From contig NC_015520.1 of NCBI RefSeq assembly GCF_000213255.1, positions 62,001 to 126,000 on the forward strand: a DNA stretch of 64,000 nt, given 5' to 3'. Made by a program: the position numbers and the translations under genes. Positions 16,713 to 24,405 of the stretch are shown here, one piece after another. The number at the start of each line of letters is the position of its first letter. The stretch's first letter is position 1. Origin of the DNA: Mahella australiensis 50-1 BON (GTDB lineage Bacteria > Bacillota > Clostridia > Mahellales > Mahellaceae). Below the pieces are notes generated by a model. That model saw only the letters and a program-made list of their open reading frames with translations. It searched no databases and was not told where the DNA came from.

Positions 16713-16907
16713 TTAACCTTTGGTATCTGCGCTATTATCAGCTATTGGCTTTTCTCTTGATATTGCCGTAGGCCCTGGCGGCGATTTGCCATTAACATTG
16801 ATTACACCCTGCCCAGCTATTCTTATTGGGCCAATAGGTGTAAACTTGCCATCATTGCCTTTCGCCACAAATGTCTTGCTCTGCGGTGAAAACACTAGAA
16901 TCGGCAT
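16713..16907 (-). CDS. Small phage protein (64 aa)
   Basis: The chosen ATG at 16907 has GGGGTG seven bases upstream; a GTG nine bases earlier lies inside that site. The product (MPILVFSPQSKTFVAKGNDG, then GPIRIAGQGVINVNGKSPPG) is a short soluble beta-type protein of unknown function. It overlaps the preceding gene by about 55 bases, which is large, and its tail is followed by a hairpin. Small decoration or fibre-like proteins occur at such sites, but I see no signature. Confidence 0.5.
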   Translation of the reverse strand: MPILVFSPQSKTFVAKGNDGKFTPIGPIRIAGQGVINVNGKSPPGPTAISREKPIADNSADTKG

Positions 16908-17157
16908 TGACCTCACCCCTTTCTTTTTCGCCCTCTATAATAAGCGTTAACTTAACTTCCGGCATCATGCCGTCCAATTCTGTCACAACACACTCTTTCA
17001 CTCGCACCACTACCGGAAGCATATTAAGTGCCATACGTATAGCTGCAACATAATTCCCATCAGCCAAAGAAATAGGCGTCGGTCCTTCTGGTAGTTCATG
17101 TTCCTTATTAATTAACTCCATCCCCTTAGGTAAATCTTCCCACAACTTTTTTAACAT
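16852..17157 (-). CDS. Small phage protein (101 aa), unknown
   Basis: I choose the ATG at 17157 (MLKKLWEDLPKGMELINKEH), where AGGGAAG precedes at a short distance; other in-frame starts lie further upstream inside the previous gene. The middle is strand-rich (NMLPVVVRVKECVVTELDGM, EVKLTLIIEGEKER). It overlaps both neighbouring small genes. I do not recognise it; its place between the MuF-like protein and the protease suggests a head-assembly accessory role. Confidence 0.55.
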   Translation of the reverse strand: MLKKLWEDLPKGMELINKEHELPEGPTPISLADGNYVAAIRMALNMLPVVVRVKECVVTELDGMMPEVKLTLIIEGEKERGEVNADSSVFTAEQDICGERQ

Positions 17158-17350
17158 CTTCTTCCCTTTCTTTTGCTCTCTCATATAGTTTATCTTCGCC
17201 CATTTCTCGCAATCTGTTAATAAGTTCTGCTCTGTATTGAAAAAGCTCTTCACTGACTAGATCAGTTTCTAAAAAAGTTAATATATCAGCTACTTTATCT
17301 CTATTCTCTTTGTGCTGTAGCAACTTATCAAGTTCGTATCCAAATAGCAT
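17126..17350 (-). CDS. Small helical phage protein (74 aa), unknown
   Basis: A charged, wholly helical protein (LLQHKENRDKVADILTFLET, then EELFQYRAELINRLREMGED) starting one base after the MuF-like gene ends. No hydrophobic segment, no recognised motif. Tight packing with both neighbours supports its being a real gene. It may be a small head-assembly or regulatory protein. Confidence 0.58.
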   Translation of the reverse strand: MLFGYELDKLLQHKENRDKVADILTFLETDLVSEELFQYRAELINRLREMGEDKLYERAKEREEDVKKVVGRFT

Positions 17351-17351
17351 T

Positions 17352-19154
17352 TTACTTCACCCCCAAACGATTCATGGCTATTATCAAGCTATCTTGAAAG
17401 CCTAACTCATTTATATCATAGTTTTCCCAACCATTCTCTATGCTGGTTCTAACGGCCGCCCGAAGGTCCGAGTCTTCCAAGCCTTGGTTATCCATTATAG
17501 CTTCTACAATACTATCCATGTTATCTTTTACATACTGCTCATACTGTTTTGCATATTGTGTTACATCTATAGGATACGTACTTATGGCTTTATTTATCTC
17601 TTCCCACCCTGCTTTTCTAGACGCACCAAAACGGTATTTCGCAAGCTGCTCGCCGAAATCAGCTATTGTTTCGCAATCTTTAAATTCCGGCATCTTTTTT
17701 AAGCTGGGTAATATCTGAATTAAGTATCCACTATATGCCGGCGTAATCTCCTCCGTATTTCCCGCTTCTTTAACCATATAGTGCGCTATCACTTCAGCAA
17801 TCGTATCCTCAAGCTTATATGCCAATATCTTATTGTTATCAAAAATCATCTGCTCCTGTACTGTAAGCTGCACGCTGTCCATTCTAGCATGTATGGTTTC
17901 ATGAAAGACCGTCTTGATTTGGTATCTATAAGGCCTTGGATCGTCGCTTTGTAGTATTAAATCTTGTGTATACCAAGTTCCATCTTGAATAGTGAAGGAG
18001 GTTAAGCCACGGTCCTTTATATGGTCAATTTTCACTGCATATTTAAACCCGCCCATATCCCGAAGGTATTCTGCCAAAGCTTTGCGGTCATCGAGTGGTG
18101 CATCTTTTATATTCCGCTTTATTGTACTAACCCATACATTTTCTCTCAATGCACTTGCAATGGCATCAGAGCTAGGAGGCCTTGAAATATATTTCGATGC
18201 AATATTATTATACCATTGTTCAAGTCCATTGTCACTAGCAGGATTTTGCGCCCAATTCCTCAGCCTTTCTACAAAAGCATCCGGCCTCTCGTGCTTTGGA
18301 AGCGCTACACATAAGCATTGCGGATGCGGTAGCGGTGGTTCGCTTCCTTTTGGCCAAAATCCGTCACCGTTATGACTAGCATAGTCGTCGCAAACATCCG
18401 GCAGCGGATGGCTACCTGATAGCATCCATATTATCCCCATGTAACTCGGTGACGACTGGTTGGCCAATATCGTTGCCTCGTGGTAAGCATGGCTCATCTC
18501 GGTCCTGGCCAACCGCATAGCTTCATAGCTGACATTGCTGGATACACCCAACCTGCGCCGTGTCTCTTTCTTCATTGCTGTCCATTTCCCCGGCTGCATA
18601 TATTGCTGCACTTGCTTTGCCAGTTCTCGGCTGTCGAGGCCACGAGCCACAGCATCTTCAACCATTACTTTTAGATTATTGTTTACATGCTCACCAGTGC
18701 GCCATATACGGTCAGAAAGTTTCAAACCATCTTTGCCCGTTCGGGAAAGGACAGCAAGCACTGCCCTTTCGTTTATATCTGCGAATAACGATTTCACGCC
18801 TGCTCTATCATACTTGAACAAGTCCTGCATTATCATCTGTGCACCCAATGTTCCATCTTCAGTGGTTAGCCGGATCCCGTTATAAATAGCATCAAGAGTT
18901 TTCTCATTTATGGTCCTAGCTCTCTCTTCCAATGCCTTTTGCAAGCTGCTAAGGTGATTATACCGTAACGTTCCTGGCGCAACATTCTTTATATCGCTTG
19001 CTATATCTTCAGCAGCCCTTTTATAAACTTGCTGGATTTGCTCTACTGTCGCTGCATTATGCTCTAGAAACCGCTTTCTAGCATCAAGCAAGTATTCAGC
19101 ATATTGTTCGCTGCCAGATAACTCCCAATCCTTCTTATTCCATACTGTCGGCAT
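17352..19154 (-). CDS. MuF-like minor head protein with C-terminal zincin-type domain
   Basis: A 600-aa protein in the usual place after the portal gene. Residues 1-240 are helical and carry the Mu F/SPP1 gp7 motif around 205-285 (MRLARTEMSHAYHEA, then GIIWMLSGSHPLPDVCDDYA and PPLPHPQCLCVALP). Residues 290-600 are an extra domain. It contains HETIH at 418-422 (TVFHETIHARMD) and a downstream helix with E449/E454 (LEDTIAEVIAHY), the layout of a zinc metallopeptidase. MuF proteins are ejected with the DNA and sometimes carry toxin or enzyme domains; that this one is a protease is inferred from the motif only. Confidence 0.8.
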   Translation of the reverse strand: MPTVWNKKDWELSGSEQYAEYLLDARKRFLEHNAATVEQIQQVYKRAAEDIASDIKNVAPGTLRYNHLSSLQKALEERARTINEKTLDAIYNGIRLTTEDGTLGAQMIMQDLFKYDRAGVKSLFADINERAVLAVLSRTGKDGLKLSDRIWRTGEHVNNNLKVMVEDAVARGLDSRELAKQVQQYMQPGKWTAMKKETRRRLGVSSNVSYEAMRLARTEMSHAYHEATILANQSSPSYMGIIWMLSGSHPLPDVCDDYASHNGDGFWPKGSEPPLPHPQCLCVALPKHERPDAFVERLRNWAQNPASDNGLEQWYNNIASKYISRPPSSDAIASALRENVWVSTIKRNIKDAPLDDRKALAEYLRDMGGFKYAVKIDHIKDRGLTSFTIQDGTWYTQDLILQSDDPRPYRYQIKTVFHETIHARMDSVQLTVQEQMIFDNNKILAYKLEDTIAEVIAHYMVKEAGNTEEITPAYSGYLIQILPSLKKMPEFKDCETIADFGEQLAKYRFGASRKAGWEEINKAISTYPIDVTQYAKQYEQYVKDNMDSIVEAIMDNQGLEDSDLRAAVRTSIENGWENYDINELGFQDSLIIAMNRLGVK

Positions 19155-20613
19155 TGCTCAATTCTTCTCCTGTTTGCTGCCCTTCCTCAAAGCCCTGTCC
19201 ATCTTCGACTCTGCGTCTGAATATCATGGATTTTGCCACTCGGCGGCGTTCATCGTCATCCGCATCCGGATCGGCCCATGGCAACATGCTGGGCACGAAC
19301 TCGCGTAGAAACTCGGCTGCTGCATCTATGGACATCAAGCCAGATTCAATAGCTGTCGACAAACCGTCCACTAATGTTTTTATTGTGTTGGCCACAGCGC
19401 TGTCATCTTTCGGACTTATTTCCTCCCAGCCGATATCCACATCGTAAGTGTCAAGCTTCATATTCTGAACTTTACTCCACATAGCCAGGTACATACTGGC
19501 CAATTCGCTGTAATATTCTTCAAACATGCCGCGTTTGCGCCGTATCTTCCTGGCCAATGGCACCATCTGCTCCGACACAGATGCTTTCGATGATGCCACA
19601 GCCGTGCCGAATGCGAATTCGGGCGTCTCACTAACGTCAACGATGCAATAGAATATAAACTCCAGCAAAGTGGTTATACCTGTCAGGCCACTGTCAGCCG
19701 TGATGAAATCCGCATCGTCTCCATCCTGCATGAGAAATATTTCTTTATCGGCAAATTTCAGCTTGCCCGCATCTATTTCTTCCTTGCTGAAGTTGTCCTC
19801 AAGAAATTTCTCAACATCTTTAAGCTTAAACTTGGCTTTTGGACGGCTAAACAGTTTTGAGCCCTGAGCAGCAAAAAGCATCGTATCATGGTACACTTTC
19901 ATGAATGGTTCAATCGGCTCCAAGTCACTGTTGCCATAAAGCTGCGTTTCCTCGGCCTCATTCTTAAAATGCACAACCGGTATAAATCCCCAGGGATTAG
20001 GCTCGGTTCCGTTTTTCATTAGCAGTTCTGCCGGCGCCCTGCTGTCATATTCAATCGTCCTGGCTGTACCCGTCAATGTTTCTGTTACCGTATAATCATT
20101 TATTGTTCTGCCTTGGGCATCCGTAACCGTAACAGGATATCGTATAATAAGCTGCTGGTATGAACCGGTTAGTGGATCCAGTATTGGCGTAACCCATTCT
20201 GGCGGTATTAGGCGCAAATCAAATACTTGTTGTCGTGAATTAAACTTAGCTGGTACCCTATCTATACGCACAAAAACATCTCCATCGCGAAGCACGTTTC
20301 GGTTTATACGCAACAGCTTTCCTGCCCATTTCGACATCACACTCTCCAACTCATTATCTGCTTCTGGATCAGCATGCGTAAAATGCGGAACACCCATAAA
20401 CCCCGCTGTAGTGTTTATAATAGGCCTAGCGAAACCAGCACCTAATTTATAACGGTCATCTGCGTTGTTATATAATGCTCGCGCTAACTTATAGTCAACC
20501 CTGCTGCTGTCCAGCTTATACGGCACCATATAAGCATAAAAATACGGCACCCAATTACGCAGTGCCGATATCTCGCCGGTAGCTTTTTTGAATATATTGA
20601 ATATATTAGGCAT
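19135..20613 (-). CDS. Portal protein (SPP1 gp6-like)
   Basis: A 492-aa protein forming the dodecameric DNA entry vertex. It shows the portal pattern: YKLGAGFARPIINTTAGFMG, RNVLRDGDVFVRIDRVPAKF, PWGFIPVVHFKNEAEETQLY and FIFYCIVDVSETPEFAFGTA. The acidic C-terminal end (ADPDADDDERRRVAKSM) is charged and probably flexible. The start overlaps the terminase stop by 8 bases and the end overlaps the MuF gene by 20 bases, consistent with one packaging operon. Confidence 0.92.
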   Translation of the reverse strand: MPNIFNIFKKATGEISALRNWVPYFYAYMVPYKLDSSRVDYKLARALYNNADDRYKLGAGFARPIINTTAGFMGVPHFTHADPEADNELESVMSKWAGKLLRINRNVLRDGDVFVRIDRVPAKFNSRQQVFDLRLIPPEWVTPILDPLTGSYQQLIIRYPVTVTDAQGRTINDYTVTETLTGTARTIEYDSRAPAELLMKNGTEPNPWGFIPVVHFKNEAEETQLYGNSDLEPIEPFMKVYHDTMLFAAQGSKLFSRPKAKFKLKDVEKFLEDNFSKEEIDAGKLKFADKEIFLMQDGDDADFITADSGLTGITTLLEFIFYCIVDVSETPEFAFGTAVASSKASVSEQMVPLARKIRRKRGMFEEYYSELASMYLAMWSKVQNMKLDTYDVDIGWEEISPKDDSAVANTIKTLVDGLSTAIESGLMSIDAAAEFLREFVPSMLPWADPDADDDERRRVAKSMIFRRRVEDGQGFEEGQQTGEELSNADSME

Positions 20614-22066
20614 ACAACGATGCCCCCTTTAAAAGTTTTTTTACAGTATCTGATATTGGCTGACCACTGGCTTTCGCAAATGCTAAAACTACTGCATCTG
20701 CCCTGTCCGGTGATCTTCCTAATCGTTTCTTCATATCTTCTTTTGATTCCACTTGAATGCGTCCGCGGGAATCAATCTTATATTTAACTCCAGATAAGTC
20801 GGCCAAAAGTTCATCGTCTGGCGGCAATGCTATCGGTTCAGGGTTGAGCCTTTGATTTGGATCTAGCAGCTCCCTCATATTCCACCATAGCTCACTGCGC
20901 AGGTTAGCAAACTTTTCAGTGTCAGTTGCAGCCTCAGCTACGTTTATGCCTATAACAGGATGACCCTGTTCTTTCAAACGGTCAACAACACCAGCACCTA
21001 CACCGATAACATCCACCTTAGTTTTGCTTGCTCCAATTTTTCGATGTACCATTATTATACAGCCAACAGTCTCCATAGTATCCTGTTTGGCGTAAACATT
21101 AAGTGGCAATACTTTCTGGCCACGCCTAGCAGCGATGACAGTTTTATCGCTACCGAATCTAGCTACGTCTACCCCAATTTCAATTGGCTCACCTTCTGGT
21201 GTATCTTCCCACCTAGCCATAGCTGCCTCTATCCATGCTAACGGTATAAGTGTATCCTCCCCCTCACTTGGAAATTGGCCTAAAACGCGAGCCTGATAAG
21301 CCGGCGAATTCGGCCCCCATCGTCGGTATTTATCGGCCACCCACGCCGGCGTGATTAACTTTGGATTTGGCAATGAATTAGTTATTTTACTTTCCCAAGT
21401 TTTGTTAATTATGTCATCTTCGGTAATCCCAAATGCCGTAAAGTTGGGCGTAGTAAAAGCCGAGATAGATATATTTTCCCAGCCCGGCGTACGGAATGCA
21501 TTGTAAAACGTACCGCCAACCGAAGTTGGATTGCCCAAAAGCAAAAGGCGTGCATGTTCGCTTGTTAATACGCCTTCAATGGCTTCAAATATTTCCTCCG
21601 GCACTCCAGCGGCTTCATCTACCACTACCAGGATATTTTCCTCATGGAAACCCTGGAAACGGTCCGGTTCATTAGTGCTTAAGCCCACAGCATACCACTC
21701 ATCCTGTATGATCTGAATCTCAGGCCGCTTCGGTAAAAGATTACCGCCAAGTGGTACCTTGGACCTGCGGTAGCTAGCTCTAACCTCTTTCCAAATCAGC
21801 TTTTCTACCTGACGCCATGTCGGTGCTGTTGAGAGTACTATACTAGGGTAAAATGAATATAAGAACCAAAGAATCACCTGGCCGGCAATGAAACTCTTCC
21901 CTGCACCGTGGCAACTCCGAACAGCCGTTCTTGGATTATCTCTTACTGCTGAAATAATATCAATTTGTTTCTTCCAAGGCCTAGTCCCTAGAATTTCAAT
22001 TACAAACCAAACGGGATCGTTTTGCATTTTCTGAGCTAATTGCCTAACCTGGACCTTATCAATCAT
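20606..22066 (-). CDS. terL: Terminase large subunit
   Basis: The DNA-packaging motor and nuclease, 486 aa from the ATG at 22066 (a GTG nine bases earlier is possible). The ATPase domain has a Walker A at residues 51-58 (SCHGAGKS) and a Walker B at 145-151 (ILVVVDE). The RNase H-fold nuclease domain starts near residue 296 (IEIGVDVARFGSDKT, with D300), and a late acidic motif SPDRADAVVLAFAKA lies near the C-terminus. It overlaps the small-subunit gene by 8 bases. Confidence 0.95.
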   Translation of the reverse strand: MIDKVQVRQLAQKMQNDPVWFVIEILGTRPWKKQIDIISAVRDNPRTAVRSCHGAGKSFIAGQVILWFLYSFYPSIVLSTAPTWRQVEKLIWKEVRASYRRSKVPLGGNLLPKRPEIQIIQDEWYAVGLSTNEPDRFQGFHEENILVVVDEAAGVPEEIFEAIEGVLTSEHARLLLLGNPTSVGGTFYNAFRTPGWENISISAFTTPNFTAFGITEDDIINKTWESKITNSLPNPKLITPAWVADKYRRWGPNSPAYQARVLGQFPSEGEDTLIPLAWIEAAMARWEDTPEGEPIEIGVDVARFGSDKTVIAARRGQKVLPLNVYAKQDTMETVGCIIMVHRKIGASKTKVDVIGVGAGVVDRLKEQGHPVIGINVAEAATDTEKFANLRSELWWNMRELLDPNQRLNPEPIALPPDDELLADLSGVKYKIDSRGRIQVESKEDMKKRLGRSPDRADAVVLAFAKASGQPISDTVKKLLKGASLYA

Positions 22067-22574
22067 AAGGATCACTGGCCGCTATCATCAAATCTACCAA
22101 GGACTGCACAGCATCAGCCTTCTTACTTTCTGGATCATCCCCCAGTATTTCCTGCTTCTGCTTAATGGCCTGGCGCATTTCGCTTTGCAGTTTCTCGCGT
22201 AATTGTACTAGCGCCATCGGTGGGTTTTTGCGTTGCTTTATCAAATCTTTAAGCCAAGCTGTAGTTGCCTGGCTTAATTCGAAATTGTCAGCAATAGTAT
22301 CATCCAGTATTTCGATATCGGACAATCGCCTTTCTACAGCTTTTTGAAACCGCTGTTGGCTTTTTTGATACTGCTCCTTAGCTTCAGTCTTAATGTCAAA
22401 ATGCTCATTAAGGTGCTGCCAAATTGATTTATAGCTTATATCTTCGTCACACTCTTCTTTAAGCCTGGAAGAGATCGCTCTCGGGCTCAATCCTTTTTCT
22501 TTAGCCCACTTTTCTATCTCGACCCGGTGCTGGCTGTTACATACCTTGCACCGGGAAGAATATCCAGCCGACAT
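22059..22574 (-). CDS. terS: Terminase small subunit
   Basis: A 171-aa protein starting at the ATG at 22574, eight bases after AAGGAGG; an in-frame GTG lies inside that site. It begins with a Cys pair (CKVCNSQHRVEIEKWAKEKG) followed by a helix-turn-helix-like segment (LSPRAISSRLKEECDEDISY, then KSIWQHLNEHF). A long helical oligomerisation region follows (EAKEQYQKSQQRFQKAVERR) and a C-terminal end that would contact TerL. It recognises the packaging site. GTAAC repeats just upstream of its start are candidate binding sites. Confidence 0.85.
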   Translation of the reverse strand: MSAGYSSRCKVCNSQHRVEIEKWAKEKGLSPRAISSRLKEECDEDISYKSIWQHLNEHFDIKTEAKEQYQKSQQRFQKAVERRLSDIEILDDTIADNFELSQATTAWLKDLIKQRKNPPMALVQLREKLQSEMRQAIKQKQEILGDDPESKKADAVQSLVDLMIAASDPYD

Positions 22575-22589
22575 CCGGGCCACCTCCTT

Positions 22590-22630
22590 GTTACTGTTAC
22601 TCTCGTTACCGTTACGGTTGTTACGGTAAC
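22590..22630. repeat. Cluster of GTAAC repeats upstream of the terminase small subunit
   Basis: On the minus strand this 41-base stretch holds five direct GTAAC pentamers, and one inverted copy that forms the palindrome TGTTACCGTAACA. It lies between the rex-type terminator and the ribosome site of the terminase small subunit gene. Repeats of this kind are often where the small subunit or a host factor binds a cos or pac site. No other feature explains the pattern. Confidence 0.5.
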
Positions 22631-22637
22631 ACCCAAT

Positions 22638-22660
22638 AAAAAAGAGCCTTTCGGCTCTCC
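22638..22660 (-). terminator. Rho-independent terminator after the Rex-like pair
   Basis: On the minus strand AGAGCC GAAA GGCTCT is followed by TTTTTATT. The GNRA-type tetraloop on a GC-rich stem with a T-run is a classical terminator. It lies 14 bases after the small membrane protein gene and upstream of terminase, so it closes the two-gene cassette. Confidence 0.88.
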
Positions 22661-22673
22661 AAAGATCTATTCT

Positions 22674-23138
22674 CTAGCTATTTCTCATACGCTTTATAAT
22701 TGAAAATAAACGTAAAATTGATTTAACAAAAAATATCGTCCCTATTATTAAGCCTATTTGTTCAATATATAGAAATACATTTTTGTATTGTCCCAAAATG
22801 CTCATAATTATAAATATTGACGCCATCATTGATAGTACATGCATCATAATTCCAATATAGATTCCATTGAAATAATCATCTAAATATCCATTCTTATCTA
22901 GCCTTTCGATTCTCGGCTTATCTAAAGCACTTGATAATATCCCCAATCCGGTAAATAAAAACCCTGCTAATATTGAATTAATAGTCAATATATTAAAATG
23001 ATCATTGTTCTCTAAATCGTAATGTATATTAATACAATTATAGTAAAATCCTATAATTAAAAGCAATATTAATACTACCATCGTTATTATATTGAATCTA
23101 TTTCGCCTTAAATAATTTTTCTTAATAGGTAAACTCAT
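22674..23138 (-). CDS. Four-helix membrane protein, RexB-like candidate
   Basis: A 154-aa protein from the ATG at 23138, with GGAG nine bases upstream. It has four membrane segments: about residues 15-33, 48-69, 89-111 and 119-140, a basic N-terminus and a basic end (KRMRNS). Between segments 2 and 3 lies KPRIERLDKNGYLDDY. From memory, lambda RexB (144 aa, four segments, forms an ion channel) has a similar basic stretch followed by GY at the same place. It is the second gene of a two-gene, AT-rich cassette with its own terminator. If related, it would depolarise the membrane after superinfection. The relation is a by-eye judgement. Confidence 0.55.
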   Translation of the reverse strand: MSLPIKKNYLRRNRFNIITMVVLILLLIIGFYYNCINIHYDLENNDHFNILTINSILAGFLFTGLGILSSALDKPRIERLDKNGYLDDYFNGIYIGIMMHVLSMMASIFIIMSILGQYKNVFLYIEQIGLIIGTIFFVKSILRLFSIIKRMRNS

Positions 23139-23160
23139 AGTATTCAACTCCTAACTAATA

Positions 23161-24159
23161 TCAGTCTCTACAATATCTTATTATATCGTCACGGTTTTCG
23201 TAATATAACCTAAACAATGTTTCTTCAATTTCTTTCCTGCGTTTTTCTCCTTCATCAGCTTTATATGTAAATTGTACGCTTTTTGTAAACATTTTATCTA
23301 TAATATCATATTCCTGAATATGTTCATTACTATTTTTTGCTTTAAATTTAAGTCTTCTTGTTTTGCCTACTCTTCCTCCAATTAAACAATTGACAATATC
23401 ACGAATATAATTTTTATTCTTAAATAAATTTTTATTCCTACCATCCGCAGAAATAGAAACTGTAATCTTCATATTTTTTTCATCTCTTAACTTATCAAAA
23501 AGTGACTCACTAAGTCCAATAGCATCAACATTCAAAATTTCATCTGACGGCAATGTAGTCGTTACTTCAAAAGAATTTACTATATCTTTGTGAACAAGTA
23601 TTTCAATCATATCTTCAGCCGTCACTGGAACTACCTCTGCTCTTAAATTAATACTGTTATAGTATCTTTTAACCATATCCTCTATTTTTTTAATACTTGG
23701 AGCTGCTTGAGCGCCAAGATATACAATTATAGAGGTATCAAAAAATAAATAAAAATATGTATAAATTTCAATATCTTGATCTGGATCCTTTTCTATATCC
23801 TCTGGTTCAAAAGTATAGCGATTTCTCTTTTGTACATTAGTTATATCTTTTTTCTTACCTATTCTTCCAAATATATATTCAGCATCCATAATATCGCACT
23901 GTGTTAAATTAACATTATCAAAATTTTTACACTTGTTAAAATTTAGAATTTCAGTTAAAATCCAATCAGGTGCATCTTCGATAGGAATACATTTGTTCCT
24001 ATTTAGTGTCATCGTAGAGTTATTTAAAATAATGCCCTTGAATAGCTTCTCCGCCTCCTGATTAGATTTATAATTCCTTGTATATTTGTCTTGAGACGTT
24101 TCTTCTTTTACTAATTGTTCTTCAAACAACCGTAATTTATAAAAATAAACTACAGACAT
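23161..24159 (-). CDS. Soluble sensor-type protein, RexA-like candidate
   Basis: A 332-aa soluble protein with GGGAGGAA before its ATG, encoded 22 bases upstream of the four-helix membrane protein. Mixed alpha/beta throughout: IYTYFYLFFDTSIIVYLGAQ, INLRAEVVPVTAEDMIEILV, LPSDEILNVDAIGLSESLFD, MKITVSISADGR and a C-terminal helix RRKEIEETLFRLYYENRDDI. The C-terminal half resembles my memory of lambda RexA (279 aa): a strand pair, an LP turn, an LFD(S/K)L step, a K.....V.I strand, a K-A-K strand, then a final helix ending before an acidic DDI/DIL. Gene order equals rexA-rexB. Much more AT-rich than its neighbours, suggesting separate acquisition. No enzymatic motif was seen. Confidence 0.5.
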   Translation of the reverse strand: MSVVYFYKLRLFEEQLVKEETSQDKYTRNYKSNQEAEKLFKGIILNNSTMTLNRNKCIPIEDAPDWILTEILNFNKCKNFDNVNLTQCDIMDAEYIFGRIGKKKDITNVQKRNRYTFEPEDIEKDPDQDIEIYTYFYLFFDTSIIVYLGAQAAPSIKKIEDMVKRYYNSINLRAEVVPVTAEDMIEILVHKDIVNSFEVTTTLPSDEILNVDAIGLSESLFDKLRDEKNMKITVSISADGRNKNLFKNKNYIRDIVNCLIGGRVGKTRRLKFKAKNSNEHIQEYDIIDKMFTKSVQFTYKADEGEKRRKEIEETLFRLYYENRDDIIRYCRD

Positions 24160-24317
24160 ATAAATTCCTCCCTGTTTTATTTCTATCTATATATATATTC
24201 GACAAAATGTCATAAAATCCTGCAAAAATCATAATGGCGCCGCCCAAGGGAGCAAGGGCGGCCAACGTAAAGGAGGAATCTATTATGGTGCGTCTAAATA
24301 TAAATGTCCTTACGTAA
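24160..24317 (-). promoter_or_regulatory. Leader of the Rex-like cassette with GC-rich hairpin
   Basis: Between the late-type promoter and the Rex-like genes lies an untranslated stretch. GCCGCCC and GGGCGGC (24239-24245 and 24256-24262) pair into a 7-bp hairpin without a following T-run. Nearer the gene is a small inverted repeat GACA TTT TGTC (near 24205) in an AT-rich region that could hold a second, weak promoter. The plus strand has a ribosome-site-like AAAGGAGG followed by a 10-codon frame (24285-24317, MVRLNINVLT); I do not call it a gene. Confidence 0.35.
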
Positions 24318-24338
24318 ATTATAGCACAAAGCCGTCAA
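24318..24338 (-). promoter_or_regulatory. Activator-dependent promoter candidate (late or rex promoter)
   Basis: On the minus strand a perfect TATAAT (24318-24323) has no sigma-70 -35 box at 17 bases. Instead a TTGACG element (24333-24338) ends nine bases upstream, and it is the last of a phased TTGACG array. That geometry is what a class II activator-dependent promoter looks like. It points towards the Rex-like genes and the packaging operon. Confidence 0.5.
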
Positions 24339-24405
24339 AAAATGTGGCCAAAACACGTCAAAAATCCGTCAATTTTACGTCAAAAACACGCCAAAATTCC
24401 GTCAC
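24333..24405 (-). repeat. Helically phased array of TTGACG-like sites
   Basis: Reading the minus strand, TTGACG or one-mismatch variants begin at exact 11-base steps. The plus-strand equivalents are CGTCAA at 24356, 24367 and 24378, CGCCAA at 24389 and CGTCAC at 24400. A further perfect copy lies at 24333 and a weaker one (GGCCAA) at 24346. The array covers the last codons of the regulator gene and abuts the TATAAT at 24318. Eleven-base phasing places all sites on one face of the helix, as expected for cooperative protein binding. Confidence 0.6.

Noticed and set aside
24285-24317. Ten-codon plus-strand peptide (MVRLNINVLT) with a good ribosome site
   Set aside because: No plus-strand promoter, no conserved neighbour it could regulate, and it lies in the leader of a minus-strand cassette. 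Kept only as a note in that feature.
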